A DNA stretch of 34,332 nt from JAYPUA01 sp038133845. GTDB taxonomy: Bacteria > SAR324 > NAC60-12. Position numbers and translations under genes: made by a program. This document shows positions 22,448-31,088 of this stretch, in pieces. The stretch is taken from positions 1-34,332 of the forward strand of contig JAYPUA010000036.1 of assembly GCA_038133845.1 (NCBI GenBank), in the 5' to 3' direction. Under the pieces are notes generated by a model. That model saw only the letters and a list, made by a program, of their open reading frames with translations, was not told the origin of the DNA and searched no databases. The stretch's first letter is position 1. Each line of letters starts with the position of its first letter.

Positions 22448-23956
22448 ATGAAAATCCGAGCAGAAGAAATCAGCGCGATCATCCAAAAGCAGATCGAGAA
22501 CTTTGACAAGCAGGCGGTCCAGACTGAAGTGGGGACCGTGCTGGAGGTTGGCGATGGAATCGCCCGCATTCACGGCCTGGACACCGTGCAGGCGGGAGAG
22601 TTGGTGGAGTTTGAGAACGGTGTGCGCGGCATGGCGCTCAACCTGGAAGAGGACAACGTCGGGGTCGTGATCTTCGGCTCGGACCGAGGGATCAAGGAGG
22701 GCAGCGAGGTCAAGCGGACCGAGCGCATCGCCGAGGTTCCGGTGGGCGAGGCGCTGCTGGGGCGCGTGGTCGACCCGCTGGGCAATCCGATTGACGGCAA
22801 GGGCCCGATCGAGACCAGCGAGAGCCGCCTGATCGAGGTGATCGCTCCGGGAATCGTCACCCGAAAATCCGTCCACGAGCCCATGCAGACCGGGTTGAAG
22901 GCCATCGACTCGATGGTTCCGATCGGCCGAGGACAGCGTGAGCTGATCATTGGAGACCGTCAGACCGGAAAGACCGCGATCGCGATCGACACCATCATCA
23001 ACCAGAAGGGGGGTGACGTGGTCTGCATCTACGTGGGAATCGGCCAGAAGCGCTCGACCATGGCACAGCTCGTCCGCAAGCTCGAAGAAGCCGGGGCGAT
23101 GGACTACACCATCGTGGTCTCGGCAACGGCCTCCGAGCCAGCTCCGCTTCAGTTCATCGCTCCCTACTCCGGAGTGAGCATGGGCGAGTATTTCCGAGAC
23201 AACGGAAAGCACGTCCTGTGCGTCTACGACGACCTCTCCAAGCAGGCGGTGGCCTACCGGCAGCTCTCTCTGCTCCTGCGCCGTCCTCCGGGCCGCGAGG
23301 CGTACCCCGGAGACGTGTTCTACATCCACAGCCGCCTCCTCGAGCGCGCCTGCAAGCTGCACGAGGGGTTGGGCGCCGGATCACTCACCGCCCTGCCGGT
23401 CATTGAGACCCAGGCCGGAGACGTCTCCGCCTACGTCCCGACCAACGTGATCTCGATCACTGACGGACAGATCTTCCTCACCGCAGACCTCTTCAACTCT
23501 GGGGTGCGCCCGGCGATCAACGTCGGCATCTCGGTCTCCCGGGTCGGAGGTTCGGCTCAGGTGAAGGCGATGAAGCAGGTCGCGGGAACCCTCCGCCTGG
23601 ACCTGGCCCAGTACCGTGAGAAGGAGGCCTTCGCTCAGTTCGGGAGTGACCTGGACAAGGCCACGCAGCAGCAGCTGGCGCGGGGGCAGCGCCTGGTGGA
23701 GGCTCTGAAGCAGCCTCAGTACGCCCCGATGTCCTGGGTCGACCAGGTGCTGGTGATCTACGCGGCCACCAACGGTCACCTCGACAAGTTCCCGGTCAGT
23801 GCGGTGAGCAAGTTCGAGGAGGAGTTCCTGGACTACCTCAAGGGCAGCAAGGCGGATCTGCGCAGCAAGATCGAGCAGGCTCAGGCGCTCAGCGATGAGC
23901 TCAAGCAAGAGCTGGACGCGGCTCTCGCAGAATTCACCCAGGGATTTCAGGCATAA
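22448..23956 (+). CDS. atpA: ATP synthase F1 subunit alpha
   Basis: Non-catalytic nucleotide-binding subunit of the F1 hexamer, 502 residues (standard). P-loop GDRQTGKT at 169-176, conserved ALPVIETQAGDVSAYVPTNV and the PAINVGISVSRVGGSAQ block with the arginine finger. Starts at ATG 22448, six bases after atpH. Confidence 0.98.
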   Translation: MKIRAEEISAIIQKQIENFDKQAVQTEVGTVLEVGDGIARIHGLDTVQAGELVEFENGVRGMALNLEEDNVGVVIFGSDRGIKEGSEVKRTERIAEVPVGEALLGRVVDPLGNPIDGKGPIETSESRLIEVIAPGIVTRKSVHEPMQTGLKAIDSMVPIGRGQRELIIGDRQTGKTAIAIDTIINQKGGDVVCIYVGIGQKRSTMAQLVRKLEEAGAMDYTIVVSATASEPAPLQFIAPYSGVSMGEYFRDNGKHVLCVYDDLSKQAVAYRQLSLLLRRPPGREAYPGDVFYIHSRLLERACKLHEGLGAGSLTALPVIETQAGDVSAYVPTNVISITDGQIFLTADLFNSGVRPAINVGISVSRVGGSAQVKAMKQVAGTLRLDLAQYREKEAFAQFGSDLDKATQQQLARGQRLVEALKQPQYAPMSWVDQVLVIYAATNGHLDKFPVSAVSKFEEEFLDYLKGSKADLRSKIEQAQALSDELKQELDAALAEFTQGFQA

Positions 23957-23997
23957 CGCATTCCGGGAACTCCCCGACACGTCATTGAAAGAGACGG

Positions 23998-24849
23998 ATG
24001 GCAAGCTTAAAGGATATCCGGAATCGGATCACTAGCGTCCAGAAGACGCAGAAGACGACCAGCGCCATGAAGATGGTGTCTGCCGCCAAGCTGAGGCGTG
24101 CAGAGGAAGCAGCGCGCTCGGCCCAGCCCTACTCGCAGCAGCTCCGACAGGTGGTCTCATCGCTCAGCAGCCGCTTCACGGGGGACGAGGTCCCGCTGTT
24201 CCAAAAGCCTGAGGGCCACCGCACGGCAGTGGTGGTGCTCACCAGTGACCGGGGTCTGTGTGGCGGGTTCAACATGAACCTCTGCAAGGCCGTGGCGGCG
24301 AAGCTTGGCAAGGACGGCATCGCCCAGGCAGACCTCTACGTGATTGGCCGCAAGGGAGGAGACTTCTTCCGCCGGACCTCTCACAAGATCGTGGAGTACC
24401 ACACCGAACTCACGGCAGCGGAGGAGCAGAAGGTTGTCCGGGACATGATCGCCACGGTGTCGCACCGCTTCCTCAACGGAGAGGTCGATCGAGTCCACCT
24501 GGCCTTCAACACCTACGTGAGCGTGATCAGCCAGCGCCCAACGCTGAACACACTGCTGCCGATCACCCCTCCGGAGGATGCTGGAGGAGACGAGCGAGAG
24601 GTGCTCTTTGAGCCCAGCGCCGAGGAGATCCTGCAGTCCCTGCTGGAGAAGTACATCCAGAATCAGGTGTACTCCGCTCTGCTGGAGACCCATGCAGGCG
24701 AGCACGCGGCGCGCATGACAGCCATGGACAGTGCGACGAAGAACGCAGGCGAGATGATCGACAAACTGCAACTCTTCTACAACCGCACCCGCCAGGCGGC
24801 CATTACCAAGGAACTCATTGAAATCATCAGCGGCGCAGAGACCCTCTGA
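23998..24849 (+). CDS. atpG: ATP synthase F1 subunit gamma
   Basis: Central rotor shaft of F1, 283 residues. The N-terminal helix (MASLKDIRNRITSVQKTQKT, 1-20) and the C-terminal helix (TKNAGEMIDKLQLFYNRTRQ) are conserved, as is TSDRGLCGGFN in the middle. It lies 41 bp after atpA with a purine-rich leader (GAAAGAGACGG) before the ATG at 23998. Confidence 0.98.
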   Translation: MASLKDIRNRITSVQKTQKTTSAMKMVSAAKLRRAEEAARSAQPYSQQLRQVVSSLSSRFTGDEVPLFQKPEGHRTAVVVLTSDRGLCGGFNMNLCKAVAAKLGKDGIAQADLYVIGRKGGDFFRRTSHKIVEYHTELTAAEEQKVVRDMIATVSHRFLNGEVDRVHLAFNTYVSVISQRPTLNTLLPITPPEDAGGDEREVLFEPSAEEILQSLLEKYIQNQVYSALLETHAGEHAARMTAMDSATKNAGEMIDKLQLFYNRTRQAAITKELIEIISGAETL

Positions 24850-24883
24850 GGCGCATGATTCCCACAACCAAGGAAGAAGGAAA

Positions 24884-26275
24884 ATGAACACAGGCAGAAT
24901 CGTTCAGGTCATGGGTCCCGTGGTGGACGTCGCATTTGACTCCGGAGACCTCCCGGCCATCTACACCGCGCTCGAGATCCCGATCACCGAAGGCAAGCTG
25001 GTCTGCGAAGTCCAGCAGCACCTTGGAGAAAACACCGTCCGGACCATCTCCATGGGTTCGACCGACGGCCTCAACCGCGGTCTGGAAGTGACCAACACCG
25101 GGCAGCCCATCACGGCTCCGGTTGGACGCGAGGTGCTGGGGCGGATCATCAACGTCACCGGAGATCCGGTGGACGAAGCCGGCGAACTCAACGTCAAGGA
25201 GCGCTGGTCGATTCACCGCGAGCCTCCGAGCTACGAAGAACAGTCGACCCAGACCGAGATGCTGATCACCGGGATCAAGGTCCTGGACCTGCTCTGCCCG
25301 TTTGCCAAAGGGGGCAAGATCGGACTCTTCGGAGGGGCCGGCGTGGGCAAGACGGTCGTGATCATGGAGCTGATCCGGAACATCGCGGCCGAGCACGGAG
25401 GGTTCTCCGTGTTTGCCGGTGTGGGAGAGCGCACCCGTGAGGGGAACGACCTGTGGAACGAGATGAAGGAGGGCGGGGTTCTGGACAAGACCAGCCTCGT
25501 CTACGGACAGATGAACGAGCCCCCGGGAGCCCGTGCTCGTGTGGCCCTGACGGGTCTGACTGTGGCCGAGTATTTCCGTGATCAGGAAGGTGCCGACGTG
25601 CTGATGTTCGTGGACAACATTTTCCGCTTCACCCAGGCCGGTTCCGAGGTCTCCGCGCTGCTGGGCCGGATTCCTTCGGCCGTGGGATACCAGCCGACCC
25701 TCTCCACGGAGATGGGGACGCTGCAAGAGCGCATCACCTCGACCCGCAAGGGCTCGATCACCTCGGTGCAGGCGGTCTACGTCCCGGCGGACGACCTGAC
25801 CGACCCTGCTCCGGCGACGACCTTCTCTCACCTCGACGCAACCGTCGTCTTGAGCCGCTCGATTGCCGAGTTGGGGATCTACCCGGCCGTGGACCCGCTG
25901 GACTCCACCTCCCGAATCCTCACCCCGGACGTCCTCGGTGAGGACCACTACAACACGGCTCGCGAGGTTCAGATGCTGTTGCAGCGCTACAAGGACCTGC
26001 AGGACATCATCGCCATCCTCGGGATGGACGAGCTTTCCGAGGACGACAAGAAGGTCGTCGCCCGAGCGCGCAAGGTGCAGCGTTTCCTCTCTCAGCCCTT
26101 CTTTGTGGCCGAGCAGTTCACCGGACTGGCCGGTCAGTACGTGGACATTCAGGAGACGATCCGAGGCTTCCGGGAGATCCTGGAAGGCAAGCACGACGAG
26201 CTTCCGGAGCAGGCCTTCTATCTCGTTGGAACCATCGACCATGCTCTGGAAAAAGCCCAGAAGATGGCCTCTTGA
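24884..26275 (+). CDS. atpD: ATP synthase F1 subunit beta
   Basis: Catalytic subunit of F1, 463 residues. P-loop GGAGVGKT at 150-157, catalytic Glu in GERTREGNDLW, and the ALLGRIPSAVGYQPTLSTEMG catch-loop region. The ATG at 24884 has an AAGGAAGAAGGA leader, better than the in-frame alternative at 24818, which lies inside atpG. Spacing to atpG is 34 bp. Confidence 0.98.
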   Translation: MNTGRIVQVMGPVVDVAFDSGDLPAIYTALEIPITEGKLVCEVQQHLGENTVRTISMGSTDGLNRGLEVTNTGQPITAPVGREVLGRIINVTGDPVDEAGELNVKERWSIHREPPSYEEQSTQTEMLITGIKVLDLLCPFAKGGKIGLFGGAGVGKTVVIMELIRNIAAEHGGFSVFAGVGERTREGNDLWNEMKEGGVLDKTSLVYGQMNEPPGARARVALTGLTVAEYFRDQEGADVLMFVDNIFRFTQAGSEVSALLGRIPSAVGYQPTLSTEMGTLQERITSTRKGSITSVQAVYVPADDLTDPAPATTFSHLDATVVLSRSIAELGIYPAVDPLDSTSRILTPDVLGEDHYNTAREVQMLLQRYKDLQDIIAILGMDELSEDDKKVVARARKVQRFLSQPFFVAEQFTGLAGQYVDIQETIRGFREILEGKHDELPEQAFYLVGTIDHALEKAQKMAS

Positions 26276-26289
26276 GCTGAGATCTGACC

Positions 26290-26718
26290 ATGGCCAATGA
26301 ACTGAAACTGGAAATCGTCACTCCCAGCCGCAAGATGCTGGAGGTCTCTGCGGACGCGGTCACGCTTCCGGGGAGCATGGGACAGCTCGGAATCCTCCCT
26401 GAGCACATGCCGCTGGTGACGACTCTGGACACGGGCATCCTTGTCTATCAGACAGGAGGAAAGCAGCACGCGATTGCGGTGCACTGGGGTTATGCGCAGG
26501 TGGATGCGAACCGGGTCTCGGTGCTGGCCGAGCTGGCGGAGACTGCGGAAGACATCAACCTTGATCGTGCACGCAACGCAGAGTCGCGAGCACGGGAGAT
26601 GCTGGGCAAGATTGGAGGCGCAAAGTCCGGGAGCGAAGAGGAGACTCAGCGCCTGGTCAAGTATGAAGCCAAACTTCAGCGAGCCCTCGTCCGTCAGCAG
26701 GTCGCCCAGATCCGCTGA
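26290..26718 (+). CDS. atpC: ATP synthase F1 subunit epsilon
   Basis: Rotor-foot and inhibitory subunit, 142 residues: N-terminal beta sandwich (LGILPEHMPLVTTL, HWGYAQVDANRVSVLAE) and C-terminal two-helix region (INLDRARNAESRAREML). Fourteen bases after atpD; last gene of the operon. Its final codons are part of a three-way self-complementary sequence with the downstream region. Confidence 0.96.
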   Translation: MANELKLEIVTPSRKMLEVSADAVTLPGSMGQLGILPEHMPLVTTLDTGILVYQTGGKQHAIAVHWGYAQVDANRVSVLAELAETAEDINLDRARNAESRAREMLGKIGGAKSGSEEETQRLVKYEAKLQRALVRQQVAQIR

Positions 26719-26830
26719 CCCTCTTTTTTTTCAGCGGGTTCGTCTCCGGATCCGCTGAACACCTTCCCCCGGCTCCATCCACCGCCTCCGGCCCCCCTCC
26801 CACCGCCGCTCTGACCCCTCCCGGAGCCTC
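26709..26830 (+). terminator. Alternative hairpins and C-rich tract after atpC
   Basis: GATCCGCTGA occurs twice (26709-26718, including the atpC stop, and 26749-26758). Between them TTCAGCGG (26730-26737) can pair with either copy, with a T8 run just before it. From 26760 to about 26830 the plus strand is strongly C-rich and G-poor, as in Rho-utilisation sites. A standard hairpin-plus-T-tail terminator is not present; Rho-dependent ending of the atp operon is my inference. Confidence 0.4.
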
Positions 26831-26926
26831 CAGCGGCAAGCAGTCGCTTCTCACGCGCCAAGCTTCTGACATCCGCCTGTCACACTCCTTGCATCGTCTT
26901 GAGAAAATGCCGAATGAGGAATGTGG

Positions 26927-27337
26927 ATGAGTAAAGAAGTTGAATGGCAGGACTCCTCCGGATACCGTGCCTACCGAAGTTTTCAGGAGAACCTCTCTCG
27001 ACGCATGTCTGCGCGGGAAATTCACTCGTTGCGGGTGCTGGGCCCGGATTTCTTTGAGCTGGTGGACCGTATCGCTCAGGATTTGCGGGACAAACGTCCG
27101 TACGATCACATGATGATGGAGATGAGTGAGGACGAGTTTCTCTGGGAATTACAGATTTTTGCCAACCAGTTTCTGCGTCAGTGTGCCGAGTCGCCCCTGA
27201 AGCTCAAGCCGTTCTGCGCCCAGTTGCTGGTGAACCTGGATGAACCGGAGTTCCGGGTGCAGTTTGACGAGGTGCTGCAGACCTTCTACGAACAGCACTT
27301 CTTCACCGAGGACGAAGAGCCGACCCTGCCTTCCTGA
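26927..27337 (+). CDS. Acidic cytoplasmic protein, unknown
   Basis: A 136-residue protein with no signal or membrane segment and many Glu/Asp, mostly helical in appearance (FLWELQIFANQFLRQCAE; FDEVLQTFYEQHFFTEDEE). The second ATG (26927) is chosen because GAGGA stands six bases before it; the ATG at 26921 would lie on the ribosome binding site. It is a single gene between the atp operon and the convergent ABC exporter. No family recognised. Confidence 0.7.
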   Translation: MSKEVEWQDSSGYRAYRSFQENLSRRMSAREIHSLRVLGPDFFELVDRIAQDLRDKRPYDHMMMEMSEDEFLWELQIFANQFLRQCAESPLKLKPFCAQLLVNLDEPEFRVQFDEVLQTFYEQHFFTEDEEPTLPS

Positions 27338-27357
27338 AACATCCTGAAGCCCCTCGC

Positions 27358-27388
27358 TCAGGAGGCACTTTCTGCCGTGGCCTCCTGA
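27358..27388 (+). terminator. Hairpin terminator between convergent genes
   Basis: TCAGGAGGC (27358-27366) pairs perfectly with GCCTCCTGA (27380-27388), a 9-bp stem with 13-base loop, 20 bp after the unknown gene's stop. The sequence after it is T-rich but interrupted (ATCTTTCTGCTC), so the terminator is imperfect; it could act for both converging transcripts. Confidence 0.5.
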
Positions 27389-27409
27389 ATCTTTCTGCTC
27401 ACTTTCTGC

Positions 27410-29212
27410 TCAATTCAACAGCTCCGCCGGGTTCAGGTCTCCGGACTGGATGTGCCAGAGGTCCGCATAGGTCCCTCCACTCTGCAGCAGGTCGTCGTGG
27501 TGGCCCTCCTGCTCCACCTGCCCCTCGCGGAGGACCAGGATGCGGTGGGCATGTCGGATGGTGGAGAGCCGGTGGGCAATGATCAGGGCGGTGCGTCCCT
27601 GCGTGATCTGCACCAGGCTCTCCTGGATGGCGCGCTCGGTCTCCGTGTCCACGGAGCTGGTCGCCTCGTCGAAGATCATGATCGGAGCGTCCTTGAGGAT
27701 CGCTCGGGCGATGCTCAGGCGCTGTCGCTGCCCTCCGGAAAGTCGAATTCCTCGCTCCCCCACCACCGTGTCGTAGCCTTCCGGAAGCGTCATCACGAAC
27801 TCATGCAGTTGAGAAGAGCGCGCGGCCTGCTCGATGCGCTCACGTGGAACCCCCGCGGAGCCGTAGGCGATGTTCTCCGCGATGGTCCCATGAAAGAGGT
27901 ACACGTCCTGGCTGACCAGGGCGATGTGCTTCCGGAGGTCGCGCAACCTCAGGTGCCGCAGGTCCTCGCCATCGATCCGCACCGCCCCGGCGCCAGGGTC
28001 GTAGAGCCGGAGCAGCAGCTTGATCAGCGTCGACTTCCCGGCCCCTGTTGCCCCGGCAATCCCGATCGTCTCTCCAGGCTTGACGGTGAAGTTCAGACCG
28101 CGGAGCACCGGCTCGCCCCGCTGGTAGGTGAAGTGCACCTGATCAAACACGATCTCTCCGCGGAGGACCTCCGGGAGCGGGTTCGGGTGGACAGGATCCT
28201 GGATCTTGCTCGGAGTCTGGAGCAGTCCGAAAGTCCTGCGGGCGCTGGCCTTGGCCCGCTCGTACTCGTCCAGCGTGATCCCCATCCGCGTCAGCGGCCA
28301 GAGGATGCGCTGAATGAGCATGGAGAAGAGCACCAGCTCTCCCACCGTGAGGATCCCAGTGTCCTCAAGGACCCAGTAGCTCCCCAGCAACAGCACCGCC
28401 CCAAACCCCAGCGCCACCGCCATCCGGATCAAAGGGACGTAGACGGAACTGAGCCGGATCGCGTGATGGTTTGCGCTCTGATACTCCCGTGACGCCTCCT
28501 CCACCCGCTGTGACTCGAAACGCTCCGCGGTGAAGCTCTTGATGACCAGAATCCCGGCGATGTTGTTTTCCAGCCGGCTGCTCAGCCCCCCGACGGCCTC
28601 CCGGACCCGACGGTAGCGGGGAGAGATCAGGCGCTGATAGTAGAGGCTGCCCCAGAGGATGATCGGGACCGGAATCAGCCCGACCACCGCCAACTGCCAT
28701 GAGACGTCAAAGAGGACCACGATGGAGAAGGCGAACAGGACGGCCAGCTGCAGCAGCTCGTTGAAGCCGGTGTTCAGGAAGCGCTCGATCTGGTTGACGT
28801 CATCGTTGAGCATCGCCATGGTCTCTCCCATGCGATGGTTCTCGAAGAACTCGATCTCCCGCTGCTGGATGTGATCGTATGCATCGGTCCGCAGCGAGTG
28901 CTGAACCCGCTGGGACAGGTTCATGAAGCCGTACTGATAGGCCCACTCAAAGAGGCTCTCAAACCCGAAGATCACCACCCCGAGCACGGCCAGGAAGATC
29001 GAAAGCGACCACGGATCCTGCGTCCCGACCAGCGAGGCGATCCACTCCGGAGGCTCACGGCGCACCGAGTCGATGACCCACCCCACCAGGACCGGAGGCA
29101 TCAGGTCCAGGATCTTGTTGAGCGTGCTGTTCAGACAGGCCCAGGCAAAGAGCCTGCGGTGCGGCAGAATGTACCGAAACAGGCTGAGGATGGGGTGTGG
29201 TGCGGAGTCCAT
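27410..29212 (-). CDS. ABC exporter with fused membrane and ATPase domains (MsbA-like)
   Basis: A 600-residue half-transporter of the type-IV (MsbA/multidrug) fold, acting as a homodimer in the inner membrane to export lipids or hydrophobic compounds. Residues about 20-320 hold six membrane helices; the ATPase domain has Walker A GATGAGKST at 387-395, signature LSGGQ at 491-495, Walker B IMIFDEATS and the switch His in IIAHRLS. The Q-loop SQDVYLFHGTIAENIAYG is also present. The ATG at 29212 is divergent from glpD. Substrate not predictable; lipid A export (MsbA) is possible, but no lipid A genes such as lpxK are adjacent. Confidence 0.93.
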   Translation of the reverse strand: MDSAPHPILSLFRYILPHRRLFAWACLNSTLNKILDLMPPVLVGWVIDSVRREPPEWIASLVGTQDPWSLSIFLAVLGVVIFGFESLFEWAYQYGFMNLSQRVQHSLRTDAYDHIQQREIEFFENHRMGETMAMLNDDVNQIERFLNTGFNELLQLAVLFAFSIVVLFDVSWQLAVVGLIPVPIILWGSLYYQRLISPRYRRVREAVGGLSSRLENNIAGILVIKSFTAERFESQRVEEASREYQSANHHAIRLSSVYVPLIRMAVALGFGAVLLLGSYWVLEDTGILTVGELVLFSMLIQRILWPLTRMGITLDEYERAKASARRTFGLLQTPSKIQDPVHPNPLPEVLRGEIVFDQVHFTYQRGEPVLRGLNFTVKPGETIGIAGATGAGKSTLIKLLLRLYDPGAGAVRIDGEDLRHLRLRDLRKHIALVSQDVYLFHGTIAENIAYGSAGVPRERIEQAARSSQLHEFVMTLPEGYDTVVGERGIRLSGGQRQRLSIARAILKDAPIMIFDEATSSVDTETERAIQESLVQITQGRTALIIAHRLSTIRHAHRILVLREGQVEQEGHHDDLLQSGGTYADLWHIQSGDLNPAELLN

Positions 29213-29322
29213 GAGAGACGACTTGAAGAAAAAACAAGCACGCTATCACAAACCCCGGAGATCCACAAAAACCTTCTCCAAACTCTCTGATCGGAACAGG
29301 TGTCTTTATCTTTAATTTATAT

Positions 29323-29351
29323 TTGACATTTGTAATAAATACTTACATAGT
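29323..29351 (+). promoter_or_regulatory. Sigma-70-type promoter upstream of glpD
   Basis: -35 TTGACA (29323-29328, perfect), 17-bp spacer, -10 CATAGT (29346-29351). The region is sharply AT-rich compared with its neighbours and lies about 45 bp before the glpD start. Confidence 0.65.
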
Positions 29352-29402
29352 TCATGCTATTTACGGACTTACACGTCACCACAAGACGCACAGGACAACA
29401 CA

Positions 29403-31058
29403 ATGGGATTGCGCACGACAAACATCAATCGGATGAAAGAGGGAGTTCATGACGTGCTGGTGCTGGGGGGGGGGATCAACGGAGCGGTCTCCGCCGCTGC
29501 CGCCTCGGCACGAGGGGCTCGTGTCGCCTTGGTGGACAAGGGGGACTTCTCGGGCTTCACCAGCCAGTCCTCCTCCAACCTGGCCTGGGGGGGGATCAAG
29601 TACCTGGAGACCTATGAGTTTGGGTTGGTCCGCAAGCTCTGCATGTCCCGGAACCACCTGATCCGGAGCTACCCTTCCACCGTTCAGGAGATCCGCTTCT
29701 ACACCAACCTGGACCAGGGGTTCCGCTTCCCCCCGCTGATGCTCTATGCCGGGGCCATGTTCTACTGGCTGATCGGGAACTTCTTCACTCAACCTCCGCG
29801 GCTGCTGACCCGCGAGCTCATCGAGCGTGAGGAGCCGATGGTCAACACCCTCCGGAGCATCGGGGGGATGGAGTATTCGGATGCCTACCTGCACGACAAC
29901 GACGCTCGGTTCGTCTTCAACTTCATCCGCTCAGCGATGAACTACGGCTGTGCTGCAGCGAACTACGTGGAGGCGGTCAGGAGCGCGCGCAACGAGGAGG
30001 GGCTCTGGGTGACCGTGATGCGGGATCGAGAGAGCGGGGAGGAGTTCGAGGTGCGCTCGCGGAGCATCGTCAACGCCTGCGGCCCCTATGTGGACCGCTT
30101 CAACGCCCTCAGCGAGGTCCGGACGGAGCACCGGCACGTCTACTCGAAGGGCATCCACCTGATCGTCCCCCGGATCACCTCCAGTCACAAGGTGCTGACG
30201 TTTTTTGCAGATGATGGGCGCCTGTTCTTTGCGATCCCCATGGGCAACCGGACGGTGATCGGGACCACCGACACCCGCACAGAGAATCCGGAAGAGGGGA
30301 TCACCGACGAGGACCGGGAGTTTGTGCTGAAGAACATCAACAAGCGCCTCAACCTCCCTCAGCCGCTCACTCGGGAAGACGTGATCGCCGAGCGCTGGGG
30401 CGTGCGGCCGCTGGTGGTGGAGTCGGGAAGCGACGGGGGCAAGGCCGAGTGGATCAAGCTCTCTCGCAAGCACGAGATTGACGTGAAGTCCTCGGAGCGG
30501 CACATCAGCATCTTCGGAGGCAAGCTGACGGACTGCCTGAACGTTGGGGAGGAGGTCTGTGACTTCCTGCAGGAGATTGGAATCTCGCTGGCCTACCCGA
30601 AGCGCAAGTGGTATGGTGAACCCGACCGCTCGGTGCGCGAGGAGTTTCTGCACCAGGCACGCTTGATGGGGCTGGACGAGCTTCCGGGGCCGGAGGGGGC
30701 CGAGGCCGTGTCGCAGCGTCTCTGGCGGCGTTACGGTTCGGAAGCGTTCGCGATGCTCGAAGAGATCCGCGAGGATCCAGGCATGGGCGAGATCCTGATC
30801 GAGCATTCGGAATATCGCAGGGTCGAGATCGCTCACGCGGCCAAGCGGGAGATGATCGTCCACCTGGAGGACTTCCTGCGCCGGCGCGCCAAGATCTCCC
30901 TGACGGTTCCCTTTGAGCAACTCAAGCAGTGCCCCGGACTCAAGGAGGCCTGCGAGCTCCTCTTTGGAGAGCAGGCGCAGGAGCGCTGGGAGGAGTACTT
31001 CCGGAGCAACCCGGTCATTTCAATGGGAACCTCCGACCAGCTGAGCCAGGCTGCCTAG
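29403..31058 (+). CDS. glpD: FAD-dependent glycerol-3-phosphate dehydrogenase
   Basis: Membrane-associated flavoenzyme oxidising sn-glycerol-3-phosphate to dihydroxyacetone phosphate and passing electrons to quinones. The 551-residue product has the FAD loop GGGING at 22-27, the GlpD signature FTSQSSSNLAWGGIKYLE (usually with TSS..HGGLRYLE), NACGPYVDR, and PMGNRTVIGTTDTR. The ATG at 29403 has AGGA seven bases upstream; a second ATG at 29433 is possible. It forms an operon with the SorC-type regulator 30 bp downstream. The gene has a run of ten G (29465-29474) inside the FAD loop codons and eight G at 29587-29594, and unusually many GGG glycine codons. The substitution in the signature means a different but related polyol-phosphate substrate is conceivable. 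Confidence 0.88.
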   Translation: MGLRTTNINRMKEGVHDVLVLGGGINGAVSAAAASARGARVALVDKGDFSGFTSQSSSNLAWGGIKYLETYEFGLVRKLCMSRNHLIRSYPSTVQEIRFYTNLDQGFRFPPLMLYAGAMFYWLIGNFFTQPPRLLTRELIEREEPMVNTLRSIGGMEYSDAYLHDNDARFVFNFIRSAMNYGCAAANYVEAVRSARNEEGLWVTVMRDRESGEEFEVRSRSIVNACGPYVDRFNALSEVRTEHRHVYSKGIHLIVPRITSSHKVLTFFADDGRLFFAIPMGNRTVIGTTDTRTENPEEGITDEDREFVLKNINKRLNLPQPLTREDVIAERWGVRPLVVESGSDGGKAEWIKLSRKHEIDVKSSERHISIFGGKLTDCLNVGEEVCDFLQEIGISLAYPKRKWYGEPDRSVREEFLHQARLMGLDELPGPEGAEAVSQRLWRRYGSEAFAMLEEIREDPGMGEILIEHSEYRRVEIAHAAKREMIVHLEDFLRRRAKISLTVPFEQLKQCPGLKEACELLFGEQAQERWEEYFRSNPVISMGTSDQLSQAA

Positions 31059-31088
31059 CCCCTTTGTTTTTCCCCGCCTGAACCCCTG

